Below, in pieces: positions 15,147 through 23,703 of a DNA stretch of 64,000 nucleotides (its first letter is position 1; each line of letters begins with the position of its first letter). Source of the DNA: Mycolicibacterium vulneris (GTDB taxonomy: Bacteria; Actinomycetota; Actinomycetes; Mycobacteriales; Mycobacteriaceae); assembly GCF_002104765.1 (NCBI RefSeq), contig NZ_NCXM01000028.1, positions 1-64,000 on the forward strand, in the 5' to 3' direction. The notes below the pieces were generated by a model. The model ran no database searches, was not told where the DNA came from, and was given only the letters and a program-made list of their open reading frames with translations. Position numbers and translations under genes: made by a program.

Positions 15147-16190
15147 ATGCTGATCTCTCAGCGACCCACATTGTCGGAGGACGTCCTCACCGACAGCCGC
15201 TCCCAGTTCGTCATCGAGCCGCTGGAGCCGGGATTCGGTTATACCCTTGGCAATTCGTTGCGCCGGACGCTGCTGTCCTCGATTCCGGGTGCGGCCGTCA
15301 CGAGCATCCGCATCGACGGCGTGCTGCACGAGTTCACCACCGTGCCGGGTGTCAAGGAAGACGTCACCGCGATCATCTTGAACCTCAAGAGCCTGGTGGT
15401 GTCCTCCGAGGAGGACGAGCCGGTCACCATGTACCTGCGCAAGCAGGGCCCGGGTGAGGTCACCGCGGGGGACATCGTGCCGCCCGCCGGTGTCACCGTG
15501 CACAACCCCGACCTGCACATCGCGACGCTGAACGACAAGGGCAAGCTCGAAGTCGAGCTGGTCGTCGAGCGCGGCCGTGGTTACGTGCCGGCCGTGCAGA
15601 ATCGCGCCTCGGGCGCCGAAATCGGCCGTATCCCAGTCGATTCCATCTACTCGCCGGTGCTCAAGGTCACCTACAAGGTGGACGCCACCCGTGTGGAGCA
15701 GCGCACCGACTTCGACAAGCTGATCCTGGATGTCGAGACCAAGAGCTCGATCAACCCTCGCGACGCGCTGGCGTCGGCGGGTAAGACCCTGGTCGAATTG
15801 TTCGGCCTGGCCCGCGAGCTCAACGTCGAGGCCGAGGGCATCGAGATCGGGCCGTCGCCGGCCGAGGCCGACCACATCGCGTCGTTCGCGCTGCCGATCG
15901 ACGACCTGGATCTGACGGTGCGGTCCTACAACTGCCTCAAGCGCGAGGGTGTGCACACCGTCGGTGAGCTGGTCAGCCGCACCGAGTCCGACCTGCTCGA
16001 CATCCGCAACTTCGGTCAGAAGTCCATCGACGAGGTGAAGGTCAAGCTGCACCAGCTGGGCCTGTCGCTCAAGGACAGCCCGCCGAGCTTCGACCCCTCG
16101 CAGGTCGCGGGCTACGACGTCGCCACCGGCACCTGGTCCAGCGAGGCGGCCTACGACGACCAGGACTACGCGGAAACCGAACAGCTGTAA
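15147..16190 (+). CDS. rpoA: DNA-directed RNA polymerase alpha subunit
   Basis: A 347-residue alpha subunit. The N-terminal domain (residues 1-230) includes GYTLGNSLRRTLLSSIPG, used in dimerisation and assembly. The C-terminal domain (about 245-320, with RSYNCLKREGVHTVGELV and RNFGQKSIDEVK) binds upstream promoter DNA and activators. The start ATG follows GAGAAGGAGATAG. This is the usual place between rpsD and rplQ. Confidence 0.98.
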   Translation: MLISQRPTLSEDVLTDSRSQFVIEPLEPGFGYTLGNSLRRTLLSSIPGAAVTSIRIDGVLHEFTTVPGVKEDVTAIILNLKSLVVSSEEDEPVTMYLRKQGPGEVTAGDIVPPAGVTVHNPDLHIATLNDKGKLEVELVVERGRGYVPAVQNRASGAEIGRIPVDSIYSPVLKVTYKVDATRVEQRTDFDKLILDVETKSSINPRDALASAGKTLVELFGLARELNVEAEGIEIGPSPAEADHIASFALPIDDLDLTVRSYNCLKREGVHTVGELVSRTESDLLDIRNFGQKSIDEVKVKLHQLGLSLKDSPPSFDPSQVAGYDVATGTWSSEAAYDDQDYAETEQL

Positions 16191-16249
16191 AGAATTCCGT
16201 CCCGGTCCTACCTGATACGGGGACCGGCCCCAATTAGGAGATAGTCGCA

Positions 16250-16891
16250 ATGCCCAAGCCCACTAAGGGACCTCGCCTCGGCGGGTCGTCTTCGCACCAG
16301 AAGGCGCTTCTCGCCAACCTGGCCACCTCCCTGTTCGAGCACGGCCGGATCAAGACGACCGAGCCCAAGGCGCGGGCGTTGCGGCCGTACGCGGAGAAGC
16401 TGATCACCCACGCGAAAAAGGGTGCGCTGCACAACCGTCGAGAGGTGCTGAAGAAGATCCGCGATAAGGACGTGGTGCACGCCCTGTTCGCGGAGATCGG
16501 TCCGTTCTACGCCGACCGCAACGGCGGCTACACCCGCATCATCAAGGTCGAGCCGCGCAAGGGCGACAACGCGCCCATGGCCGTGATCGAGCTGGTGCGG
16601 GAGAAGACGGTCACCTCCGAGGCCGATCGGGCTCGTCGGGTGAAGGCTTCCAAGAAGTCTGACGCCCCTGTCGCGGCAGCGGCGGCACCTCAGGCGGCTG
16701 TCGAGCCTGGGGAAGCCGTCGGCCCGACGGCCGAGGAGGCCACGGCCGAGGTCGAGGAGACCACGACCGAGGGCGAGCCGACCAAGGCGCAGGCAGAAGC
16801 TGAAGACAAGGCCGAGAAGGCCGTGGCCGCGCGGGCCGAGGCCGAAGCCGCCGAAGCTGCCGACGCTGATGACGAGGCTGACGAGAGTTAG
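16250..16891 (+). CDS. rplQ: 50S ribosomal protein L17 with long acidic tail
   Basis: Residues 1-120 are standard L17 (MPKPTKGPRLGGSSSHQKALLANLA, then TRIIKVEPRKGDNAPM). Residues 130-213 form an Ala/Glu-rich low-complexity tail that makes the protein much longer than the roughly 120-residue bacterial norm. Such tails are known in mycobacterial L17. The last 23 bases overlap truA in another frame. Confidence 0.96.
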   Translation: MPKPTKGPRLGGSSSHQKALLANLATSLFEHGRIKTTEPKARALRPYAEKLITHAKKGALHNRREVLKKIRDKDVVHALFAEIGPFYADRNGGYTRIIKVEPRKGDNAPMAVIELVREKTVTSEADRARRVKASKKSDAPVAAAAAPQAAVEPGEAVGPTAEEATAEVEETTTEGEPTKAQAEAEDKAEKAVAARAEAEAAEAADADDEADES

Positions 16892-17732
16892 CGAGGATGT
16901 CCGTCTGCGGCTTGATATCGCCTACGACGGAACGGGTTTCGCGGGCTGGGCCTCTCAGTCCGGCCAGCGGACCGTGGCAGGAATTCTCGACGAGGCGCTG
17001 ACGACGGTCTTTCGCACGCCGGCGCGGCTGCGCGCGGCGGGACGCACCGACGCCGGAGTCCATGCCACCGGGCAGGTGGCTCACGTCGACGTACCGCTCG
17101 AGGCGCTTCCGAACGCCTACTCGCGCGCGCCCCACGTCGGAGAACCCGAATTCCTGCCGCTGCTGCGCCGGCTGGGCCGATTTTTGCCGACCGATGTCCG
17201 GGTCGTCGATATCAGCCGCGCCCCTGCGGGTTTCGACGCCCGATTCTCGGCGCTGCGGCGTCACTACGTGTATCGGATCTCGACGGCGCCGTGGGGCGCG
17301 CAGCCGCTGCAGGCCCGCTACGTCACCGCCTGGCCGCGTCCGCTGGACGTCGAGGCGATGGCCGCCGCGTCGCGAGACCTGCTGGGATTGCACGACTTTG
17401 CCGCGTTCTGCCGTCACCGCGAGAACGCCACCACCATCCGCGACCTGCAGCGCCTGGAGTGGACCCGCGACGGCGACCTGATCACCGCGCAGGTCAGCGC
17501 CGACGCGTTCTGCTGGTCGATGGTGCGCTCGCTGGTCGGCGCGCTGCTGGCCGTCGGTGAACACCGCCGCCCCGTCTCGTATTGCCGCGAATTGCTCAGC
17601 GCCACAGAGCGTTCCAGCGACTTCGCCGCCGCGCCCGCCCACGGGTTGTCGCTGGTCGGTGTCGACTATCCGCCCGATGACCAGCTGGCCGCGCGCAACC
17701 TGATCACCCGGGACATCCGCTCGCGGGACTGA
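16869..17732 (+). CDS. truA: tRNA pseudouridine(38-40) synthase
   Basis: A 287-residue enzyme that makes pseudouridine at positions 38-40 of the tRNA anticodon arm. RLDIAYDGTGFAGWASQ opens the domain and AAGRTDAGVHATGQ carries the catalytic Asp. HYVYRI and FCRHRENATT are also typical. The ATG at 16869 lies inside the rplQ tail, giving a 23-bp overlap. I see no later in-frame start that would keep the conserved N-terminus. Confidence 0.95.
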   Translation: MTRLTRVSEDVRLRLDIAYDGTGFAGWASQSGQRTVAGILDEALTTVFRTPARLRAAGRTDAGVHATGQVAHVDVPLEALPNAYSRAPHVGEPEFLPLLRRLGRFLPTDVRVVDISRAPAGFDARFSALRRHYVYRISTAPWGAQPLQARYVTAWPRPLDVEAMAAASRDLLGLHDFAAFCRHRENATTIRDLQRLEWTRDGDLITAQVSADAFCWSMVRSLVGALLAVGEHRRPVSYCRELLSATERSSDFAAAPAHGLSLVGVDYPPDDQLAARNLITRDIRSRD

Positions 17733-17736
17733 GCGG

Positions 17737-17805
17737 TTACAGCCTGGCGGCGACGAACCCCGCGGCCTGATCCACCAGTCCGGAAACCAGCGGTGGCCCA
17801 AGGCT
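17737..17805 (-). pseudogene. Relic of a third cutinase C-terminus, in frame behind the cut4-like stop
   Basis: Reading on past the TAG that ends the cutinase gene at 17806, the same frame gives 22 codons and then TAA. They end GLVDQAAGFVAARL, which parallels the real C-terminus GLTNRAANFVAARV. The bases also align, with shared CCTGGC, GACGAA/CACGAA and CAG/CAA-TCC triplets. No other part of a third cutinase is visible. It looks like the tail of a deleted paralogue or a partial tandem duplication. Confidence 0.7.
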
Positions 17806-18441
17806 CTAGACCCTGGCCGCCACGAAATTCGCTGCCCTGTTGGTCAATCCGGGGACGTAGCTCAGGTGCGAACTCCACTGCATGCCGCTCGAGCAGATCG
17901 GATCGCCCGGGTTGCACAGGTCGATGGTCTTGCCCTCGAAATTCGGGGACAGGGCACTCATCAGCTGACCCGCCCGGCCGGATGGGTTGCCGAACAGGGC
18001 GACGGCGGCGACGTGATCGGCGGCCGCGGGCGGCAACGGCTGGCGGTAGCCGAGGCCGGACACCGGTGCGGCCGTGACGATGTCGACGACGGCGGCGCCC
18101 TGCGAGTATCCGCCCAGCACCAGTTTGGTGTTGGGGCAGTTGGCGGCCATCTGCTGGATGTGGGTGCTGGCGTCGTTGGCGCCGTTGGTCGCGGCCAGGA
18201 AGTCCTTGCTGGCCGGATAGTTCACCGCATATGCGCCAATGCTTTTGCGGGTCTGCTCGCGCAACGAGCTGACGAACGCACCGCCAACCTTGCCGACACC
18301 GGGCGGCTCATCGGTGCCCCTGGCGAACACTACCTCAACGCCGGGGCACGACGCCGATGCATGCGGAACCAATTGGGGGGCAACCAACAACGCGCCCGTT
18401 GCGCCAATTCCGATGCCCAGCCCTAACGGGATAAGCCTCAC
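17806..18441 (-). CDS. Secreted cutinase-family serine esterase (cut4-like)
   Basis: A 211-residue exported alpha/beta hydrolase. An N-terminal signal peptide (to about residue 31, ending ASASC) precedes the cutinase domain. The nucleophile Ser is in GGYSQGA, and the Asp (CNPGDPIC) and His (SSHLSY) complete the triad. By position next to truA it corresponds to M. tuberculosis Rv3452 (cut4). Mycobacterial family members act as lipid esterases or phospholipases rather than on cutin. It is 42 bp downstream of the cut3-like gene. Confidence 0.88.
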   Translation of the reverse strand: MRLIPLGLGIGIGATGALLVAPQLVPHASASCPGVEVVFARGTDEPPGVGKVGGAFVSSLREQTRKSIGAYAVNYPASKDFLAATNGANDASTHIQQMAANCPNTKLVLGGYSQGAAVVDIVTAAPVSGLGYRQPLPPAAADHVAAVALFGNPSGRAGQLMSALSPNFEGKTIDLCNPGDPICSSGMQWSSHLSYVPGLTNRAANFVAARV

Positions 18442-18483
18442 ACAGCGATGTTAAGGGGGAGTTGATAACCCGACGGTAACGAT

Positions 18484-19419
18484 TTAGACGAGAGGTGCTT
18501 GCGGTGAGTCGGTAGCGGGGGTCGGCAGCGACGGCGCGGGCGCCGGAGCGGTGCCGGTGCCGCCATGGATCGAGGGGCCCGACCCGGGCGGGTTCTGCCC
18601 GTAGACCGGCGACTGCTGCCCGTAGCCCGGCGACTGCGGGCCGTAGCCGGGCTGTTGGGGGCCGTAGCCGGGGCCCATCGGTGGACCGAACGCGGGTGAC
18701 TGCTGGCCGAGACCGGCGGCCGCCAGCTTCTGCGCGACGAACGCCGCGGCCTGGGTGGTGTAGACGGGGACGTAGCCCTCGGTGTGGCCACTCCACTCGT
18801 TACCGGGGCCGGCGTGGCAGATCGGGTCGTTGGGGTTGCAATAGTCGACGGCCTTGGAGCCCAGCAGCGTGCTCTGGCTGGGCAGGGTGCCGCCGGCGCG
18901 GTCGGCCACGTCGCCGAAGGTGGTGACGGCCACGATGTTGTTGGCGTACTGCGCGGGTAGCGTGCTGCCCCAGCTGATGCCACCGATCGGAACGCCGGCC
19001 ACGATGTCCATCACCGACGCGCCCTGCGAGTAGCCGCCCAGCACGATCTTGGTGTTCGGGCACTTCTCCACGCTCTTCTTGACGCGGTCGATGGTGTCGT
19101 TGGCGCCGTCGCCGCCGTGTAGCTGCAGCTTGCTGGCGGCGTAGTTCACCCCGTAGGGCAGGATGTTCAGGCCGTTGGTCTGCTGGCGCAGCGAGTCCAC
19201 GAGCGCGTCGCCGACCCGGCCCAGCCCGGGCGGTTCGTTGGTGCCGCGGGCGAAGATCACCTCGACGTCCGGGCAGTCGTCGGCGGAGGCTTTGGGCGCT
19301 GCGGCGGGGGGGGCGAACAGGCCAGCAGCGATAACCAGGGCAGAAGCACCCAGGCCGATGAAACGGCCTGCTGACCGCGCGGTGCCCGCCCGACGGGTAC
19401 GTCCACGGTGAGATTTCAC
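18484..19419 (-). CDS. Secreted cutinase-family esterase with Pro-Gly-Tyr repeat tail (cut3-like)
   Basis: A 311-residue protein. A basic N-terminus and hydrophobic segment (IGLGASALVIAAGLF) form the signal. The cutinase domain carries GGYSQGAS (nucleophile), CNPNDPIC and SGHTEGY. From about residue 235 the tail is low complexity, with repeated PGYGPQ/PGYGQQ units, which may hold the enzyme in the wall. It corresponds to Rv3451 (cut3) by position beside eccB4, from which it is divergent. Confidence 0.87.
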   Translation of the reverse strand: MKSHRGRTRRAGTARSAGRFIGLGASALVIAAGLFAPPAAAPKASADDCPDVEVIFARGTNEPPGLGRVGDALVDSLRQQTNGLNILPYGVNYAASKLQLHGGDGANDTIDRVKKSVEKCPNTKIVLGGYSQGASVMDIVAGVPIGGISWGSTLPAQYANNIVAVTTFGDVADRAGGTLPSQSTLLGSKAVDYCNPNDPICHAGPGNEWSGHTEGYVPVYTTQAAAFVAQKLAAAGLGQQSPAFGPPMGPGYGPQQPGYGPQSPGYGQQSPVYGQNPPGSGPSIHGGTGTAPAPAPSLPTPATDSPQAPLV

Positions 19420-19540
19420 CGGGCAATTTTACCCAAATTGTGACGTGCCGAAACCCGGGCGACCTGTGGATAACCGCTCTGACGGCGCGAATCGGCGGCC
19501 TACCGTGGGCGGTAACGAGTTCACGGGATGGGGAGATTCA

Positions 19541-20917
19541 GTGCCGCGTCAGCCGGCTACGTGGCTGTACGTCAGCGCGTATCGGTATTTGCTGCGGCGC
19601 ACCGAACGCGCGTTGCTCGGCGAACAAATCCGGGCGACGGGATTCCCTTCGCACCCTCGCTCCGGACCGCTGGCGCTCGGGTGCGCCGTCACGGCCATCC
19701 TCGTGGCGGGTTGCGCGGTTCTCGGTTTGCTGCGACCTCATGTAGCGCTGGACCGCGCGCAGATCGTGCTGAGCCGGGAATCGGGCGCCCTCTTCGTTCG
19801 ACTGGGCGACGTGTGGCATCCGGTGCTCAACCTGGCCTCCGCCCGTCTCATCGCGGCGACGGCCGCCGACCCGCAGCCGGTCACCGAGTCCGACCTGGGC
19901 GCCACCAAACGTGGCCCGCTGCTGGGCATTCCGGGCGCACCACAATTTCTCGGCAGGCCGCTGTCTTCGGGGGATATGGCTTGGTCGATATGCGCTAGCA
20001 CCGGCGCTAGCACCACGACAGTCATCGTCGGCCGCCGCTCCGAGGCGCCGGCGGTGCACCGCCTGGCCGCCGGGGGCGCGATCCTGGCGGCCCCGGCCTC
20101 CGGTTCGCCGGCCTACCTGCTCCACGACGGCCACCGGGCGATCGTGGACCTCGACGATGCCGCGGTGGTCCGCGCGCTGCGCATCGAGGGCCGTACGCCG
20201 CTACTCGTCTCGCAGGCATTGCTGAACGCCGTGCCGGAAGCGCCGCCGATCGCGCCGCCACGGATCCGCGGTCGGGGCGCCAGGGCGCCGGCATTGCCCG
20301 GATTCGCGGTCGGCAGTGTGCTTCGCATCACACGGGCCGACGGCGACGAGTTTTACGCGGTGCTCGCGGCGGGGGTGCAGCGCATCGGCCAGGTGGCCGC
20401 CGACCTCCTGCGCCTCAGCAACCCGCAGGGAACGGCCAACGCCGTCACGGTCGCGCCCGACGCGATCCGGGCCGCTCCCGTCGTCGCCGAGCTGCCGGTT
20501 GCTCTCTTCCCTGACCGGGCGCCGACGCTCTCCCAGCCCGCCGACACCTTGTGTGCAAGCTGGGAGGAGGCGAGAACCGGCGTCGCGTTTGTGGGAGATA
20601 TCGGGCTGCCCATCCCGCCCGGTCGGGCACCGGTGGCGTTGGCGCAGGCCGACGGTGACGGCCCCGCGTTGGACGCCGTGTACGTGCCGCCCGGCGCAAG
20701 CGCGTACGTGCGGGCGGGTGATGAGGCCGGCACCCGCTACCTGATCGCCGACACGGGAGTCCGGTTCGCCATTCACGACGACGCCGCCGCGCACGACCTC
20801 GGCCTCGGCGACGCGGGCCCGGCGCCGTGGCCGCTTCTCAGTTTGTTGCCGGCCGGGCCGGAGTTGAGCCGGCAGAACGCATCAATCGCACGTGACGTGG
20901 TCGCGCGCTCGCCTTGA
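19541..20917 (+). CDS. eccB4: ESX-4 type VII secretion core protein EccB4
   Basis: A 458-residue membrane-complex component. It has a short cytoplasmic N-terminus (ATWLYVSAYRYLLRR), one transmembrane helix (about residues 45-66, LALGCAVTAILVAGCAVLGLL) and a large periplasmic domain. I chose GTG 19541, preceded by GGGGAGA, because the sequence then aligns with M. tuberculosis EccB4 (Rv3450c). The longer frame from 19445 has no support. Its 3' end overlaps the convergent mycP4 gene by 36 bp. Confidence 0.92.
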   Translation: MPRQPATWLYVSAYRYLLRRTERALLGEQIRATGFPSHPRSGPLALGCAVTAILVAGCAVLGLLRPHVALDRAQIVLSRESGALFVRLGDVWHPVLNLASARLIAATAADPQPVTESDLGATKRGPLLGIPGAPQFLGRPLSSGDMAWSICASTGASTTTVIVGRRSEAPAVHRLAAGGAILAAPASGSPAYLLHDGHRAIVDLDDAAVVRALRIEGRTPLLVSQALLNAVPEAPPIAPPRIRGRGARAPALPGFAVGSVLRITRADGDEFYAVLAAGVQRIGQVAADLLRLSNPQGTANAVTVAPDAIRAAPVVAELPVALFPDRAPTLSQPADTLCASWEEARTGVAFVGDIGLPIPPGRAPVALAQADGDGPALDAVYVPPGASAYVRAGDEAGTRYLIADTGVRFAIHDDAAAHDLGLGDAGPAPWPLLSLLPAGPELSRQNASIARDVVARSP

Positions 20918-22195
20918 GTGACTCCTTATTGCTCCGGTCGCCAGAGCGGCGATCACAGCAACGAGGCAGATCGCGGCACCCCGGAGCGCGGTGTCCCGGG
21001 CGCGAGAATCGCGCGGCGGAATCGGCGGCGACGCGGCGATCGGCACCGGTGCCGGTGGTGGGCCGGCGCTGGTGCCGACCGGACCCGTGCCGGTGCTGAC
21101 GGCGGCGAGCGGGTCGATGGTGCCGTTGCCGACGAGGGGATCCCATCCGGCGGGTGGATGATGTGCCGTCGTCTCGATGCGCTGCATCACCTGGCGGGCG
21201 GTCATTGCCGGGAAGCGGGCCCGGATCAGCGCGGCCAGTCCGCTGACCACCGGGGCGGCGTAGCTCGTGCCGGATACCGGTTCCGTCGCGAGCGACGACA
21301 CCGCCTCACCGGGCGCGGCGACATCAACCCAGGGGCCGGCAAGGGTGAATGGCGATGGCGCGCCATCGGCATTCACCGAGCCGACCGTCAGGACGTAGTC
21401 GTCGTACCACGCGGGGCTGACGGCGACCGTGATGGTCTGCCAGGTCGCATCTGCCCGCTGCGGTGGACACTGACCGGTGCCGCCGGTATTGCCGGCCGCT
21501 GCCACGATGACGGCATTCTTGACGTCGACGGCGTAAGCCAGTGCCGCGCCAAGCGCGCGGTCGTCGAGTGCCGCAGCCACCGGTGCGCACGCAACCGACG
21601 AAATGTTGATCACCGAGGCTCCCAGGTCGGCGGCCGTCCGAACGGCCTTCGCCAGGGTGTCGACGTCACCGACGCCGACGCGGGTCCGGTCGCCGGCGGG
21701 GGCGAACTTGGCGCTGGACTGACGAATGCTGATCAACGTGGCATCCGGTGCGACCCCGCTGAAACCGTCGGCCTTGGAATCGGGTGTGGCCGCGATGATT
21801 CCGGCCACCAGCGTGCCGTGCGCGTCGCAATCCTGCGTGCCGTCGCCAGTGGACACGTAGTCGCCGCCGGGCACCACGTCGGGCAGTCGACGGTGTCGTG
21901 AGATCCCGGTGTCGATGACCGCGACCCGTTGTCCGGTGCCGCGACTGAGTTGCCAGACTGCCGACAGGTCGTCCAGGCCCGTTGGCTGTTTGCGGCCGGG
22001 TCCCGCATCGACGGTCATCAGCGCGCAAATCTCACGTTGCACGGTTGGCCACGGGGACGCCGGCAAGGCGGGTTCCGGCAGCCACTTGTCGTCGACGTCC
22101 GGCGGTGAAAACGCCTGCGCCGTCGGCGTTCCGAAAGCCGAAGCCAGCGTCAGCGCCGACACCACCAACAGGCGGCCGGCGCATGCACTCATCAT
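20882..22195 (-). CDS. mycP4: ESX-4 mycosin (subtilisin-like membrane protease) MycP4
   Basis: A 437-residue membrane-anchored serine protease of the type VII apparatus. It has a signal peptide (to about residue 28), a subtilase domain with Asp95 (VAVIDTGIS), His126 (DAHGTLVAG) and Ser311 (SGTSYAAPV), a Pro-rich linker and one C-terminal transmembrane helix (AAICLVAVIAALATGAI). The ATG at 22195 overlaps the eccD4 stop, so the pair is coupled. The open frame upstream to 22885 is inside eccD4 and is not used. It is the ortholog of Rv3449. Confidence 0.93.
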   Translation of the reverse strand: MMSACAGRLLVVSALTLASAFGTPTAQAFSPPDVDDKWLPEPALPASPWPTVQREICALMTVDAGPGRKQPTGLDDLSAVWQLSRGTGQRVAVIDTGISRHRRLPDVVPGGDYVSTGDGTQDCDAHGTLVAGIIAATPDSKADGFSGVAPDATLISIRQSSAKFAPAGDRTRVGVGDVDTLAKAVRTAADLGASVINISSVACAPVAAALDDRALGAALAYAVDVKNAVIVAAAGNTGGTGQCPPQRADATWQTITVAVSPAWYDDYVLTVGSVNADGAPSPFTLAGPWVDVAAPGEAVSSLATEPVSGTSYAAPVVSGLAALIRARFPAMTARQVMQRIETTAHHPPAGWDPLVGNGTIDPLAAVSTGTGPVGTSAGPPPAPVPIAASPPIPPRDSRARDTALRGAAICLVAVIAALATGAIRSHSRRARDHVTCD

Positions 22196-23577
22196 GCGAG
22201 GTTCAATCCCCGGGCCGCTTCGTAGAGTCCACATATCCAGCAGGCCAACGGAACCGTTGCGGCCAGCGCCAGCCACTCCAGCAGTCCGGCGCCTCGGCGC
22301 AGGACGGGCGAGGCGGGTCGCGCGGGGCCGACGAAGCCGAGGTACGTCGCCACGGCTACCGCCAGTGCCGTCACCGTGACGATCCAGGGTCCGGACACCG
22401 CTGTGCGCGCGGCGGCAACACCGAATGTCGTTGCGGCAATGGCGATTCCGCCGAACGAGAACACCAGCATTCTTCTGATGTCGGCGCATCGCGAACGCAG
22501 CAGCAGGAGCGCGCCGGTGAGCGTTCCGAACGCGGTGCACGACAGGCGCGGTGCGCCGGCAACCAGGGCGACGATCGCCCCCAGCGTGGCCGATACCGAC
22601 AATCCGGCGAGCAGGCTGGTCAGCCACCTTTCGGCGAGGACCGCCTGGGAGCGTGTGCGCGCGTCGTCCGGTTCGACCTCCGCCGCGTCGGGCGCCTCCA
22701 GCCGGGGCGACAACCCGGCCAGCGCGATCGATGCGCGCGCCGCCACCGGAAGCAGGCCAACGGATATCAGCGCAGCCGCCAAAGCAACGACGCGCAGCGG
22801 CGCCGCGCTGATCACGCCCACCAGCCCCGCCACCGCGACGACCGTGGCACAGCCCGCTACGGCGGTCAATGTGACTACACCGCAACCCGATACGCGCATC
22901 GCGACAACCGCGGTGACGCCGGCCACCGCCGCGGCCAGCAACACATTGGGGGTGCCCGGCGCACCGGGAACCGCCACAAACCCGGCAACCGCGGCGAACG
23001 CCGTGGCGATCAGGCTCAAAGCCAGCCCGGCGGTCGGATCGCGATAGCCGCGGTGTGCGATGGCTGCCAGCCCGAGGGTCAGGGCGCCCGCCGACACGAG
23101 CGCGGTGACCGTCGCGGCGACGTCTGATTCAGCGTAGGTGCGGAACGCGTTACGCAGAATCGCCAGTGCTCCGACGCCGGCAAACAGGATTGCCGCCACC
23201 GCGCCGATGAGTCGGACCGCGCGTGCACGTGAAGCGCCGCCGCCCGGCGCGGTCGCCGCGTCGAGTGTGGTCGACACGGCCTCCGCCACATCGAAGTAGC
23301 GTGGCGCAGCCAGCGGGGCGCTGCGCCGGCTCAGCACCAGGATGGCGCCATCTCCGATGTTCTGCTGCGCCAGCGTCATTGACGGATCCAGCCCGGATGC
23401 GCCGGGCGCCGATAAGCGGTAGCGCGCGGCCTCGCGGTCAGGATGGTCAACCCCGAGGATGTCGACGACCGACGGAAGCAGAACGGCAACAGGAATTCCC
23501 GCGGGCAGGGCGACGTCGACGGCCGCGCTGCCCCAATACACTGCGACGCGCCGCAGCCCGGTATCGGATGCAGGCAA
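22192..23577 (-). CDS. eccD4: ESX-4 membrane channel component EccD4
   Basis: EccD forms the multi-helix membrane vestibule of type VII systems. This copy has a ubiquitin-like N-terminal domain (about residues 1-95, GLRRVAVYWGSAAVDVALPAG) followed by eleven or so hydrophobic helices. I placed the start at TTG 23577, giving LPASDTGLRRV, with an AGAAGGG site upstream. The resulting 461 residues match the 467 of M. tuberculosis EccD4 (Rv3448). Upstream starts at 23634 or 23712 are possible, but the latter would run into the divergent eccC4. Confidence 0.9.
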   Translation of the reverse strand: MPASDTGLRRVAVYWGSAAVDVALPAGIPVAVLLPSVVDILGVDHPDREAARYRLSAPGASGLDPSMTLAQQNIGDGAILVLSRRSAPLAAPRYFDVAEAVSTTLDAATAPGGGASRARAVRLIGAVAAILFAGVGALAILRNAFRTYAESDVAATVTALVSAGALTLGLAAIAHRGYRDPTAGLALSLIATAFAAVAGFVAVPGAPGTPNVLLAAAVAGVTAVVAMRVSGCGVVTLTAVAGCATVVAVAGLVGVISAAPLRVVALAAALISVGLLPVAARASIALAGLSPRLEAPDAAEVEPDDARTRSQAVLAERWLTSLLAGLSVSATLGAIVALVAGAPRLSCTAFGTLTGALLLLRSRCADIRRMLVFSFGGIAIAATTFGVAAARTAVSGPWIVTVTALAVAVATYLGFVGPARPASPVLRRGAGLLEWLALAATVPLACWICGLYEAARGLNLA

Positions 23578-23703
23578 CAGCAAACCCTTCTGTCGAATTA
23601 CCAAGAAGATAGCCAGGTCTGCACGGCCCGGCATCCGGCTGTGCACAGGTGACTTGTCGCCGGTCTCGGTGCTACCTAATGTCCCCGGACCGGGAGGTGC
23701 GAG

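Noticed and set aside
13608..16250. 880-codon open frame on the minus strand
   Set aside because: It runs antisense through rpsM, rpsK, rpsD and rpoA, all of which are clear genes. It is a product of high third-position GC and has no recognisable domain.
18590..18690. CRISPR or minisatellite array in the cut3-like gene
   Set aside because: The periodic bases encode PGYGPQ/PGYGQQ repeats in frame. There are no spacers and the units vary like coding sequence.
20882..22885. mycP4 as a 667-residue protein
   Set aside because: The extra N-terminal part lies inside eccD4 in another frame and is Arg/Gly-rich. ATG 22195 with a proper signal peptide is the real start.
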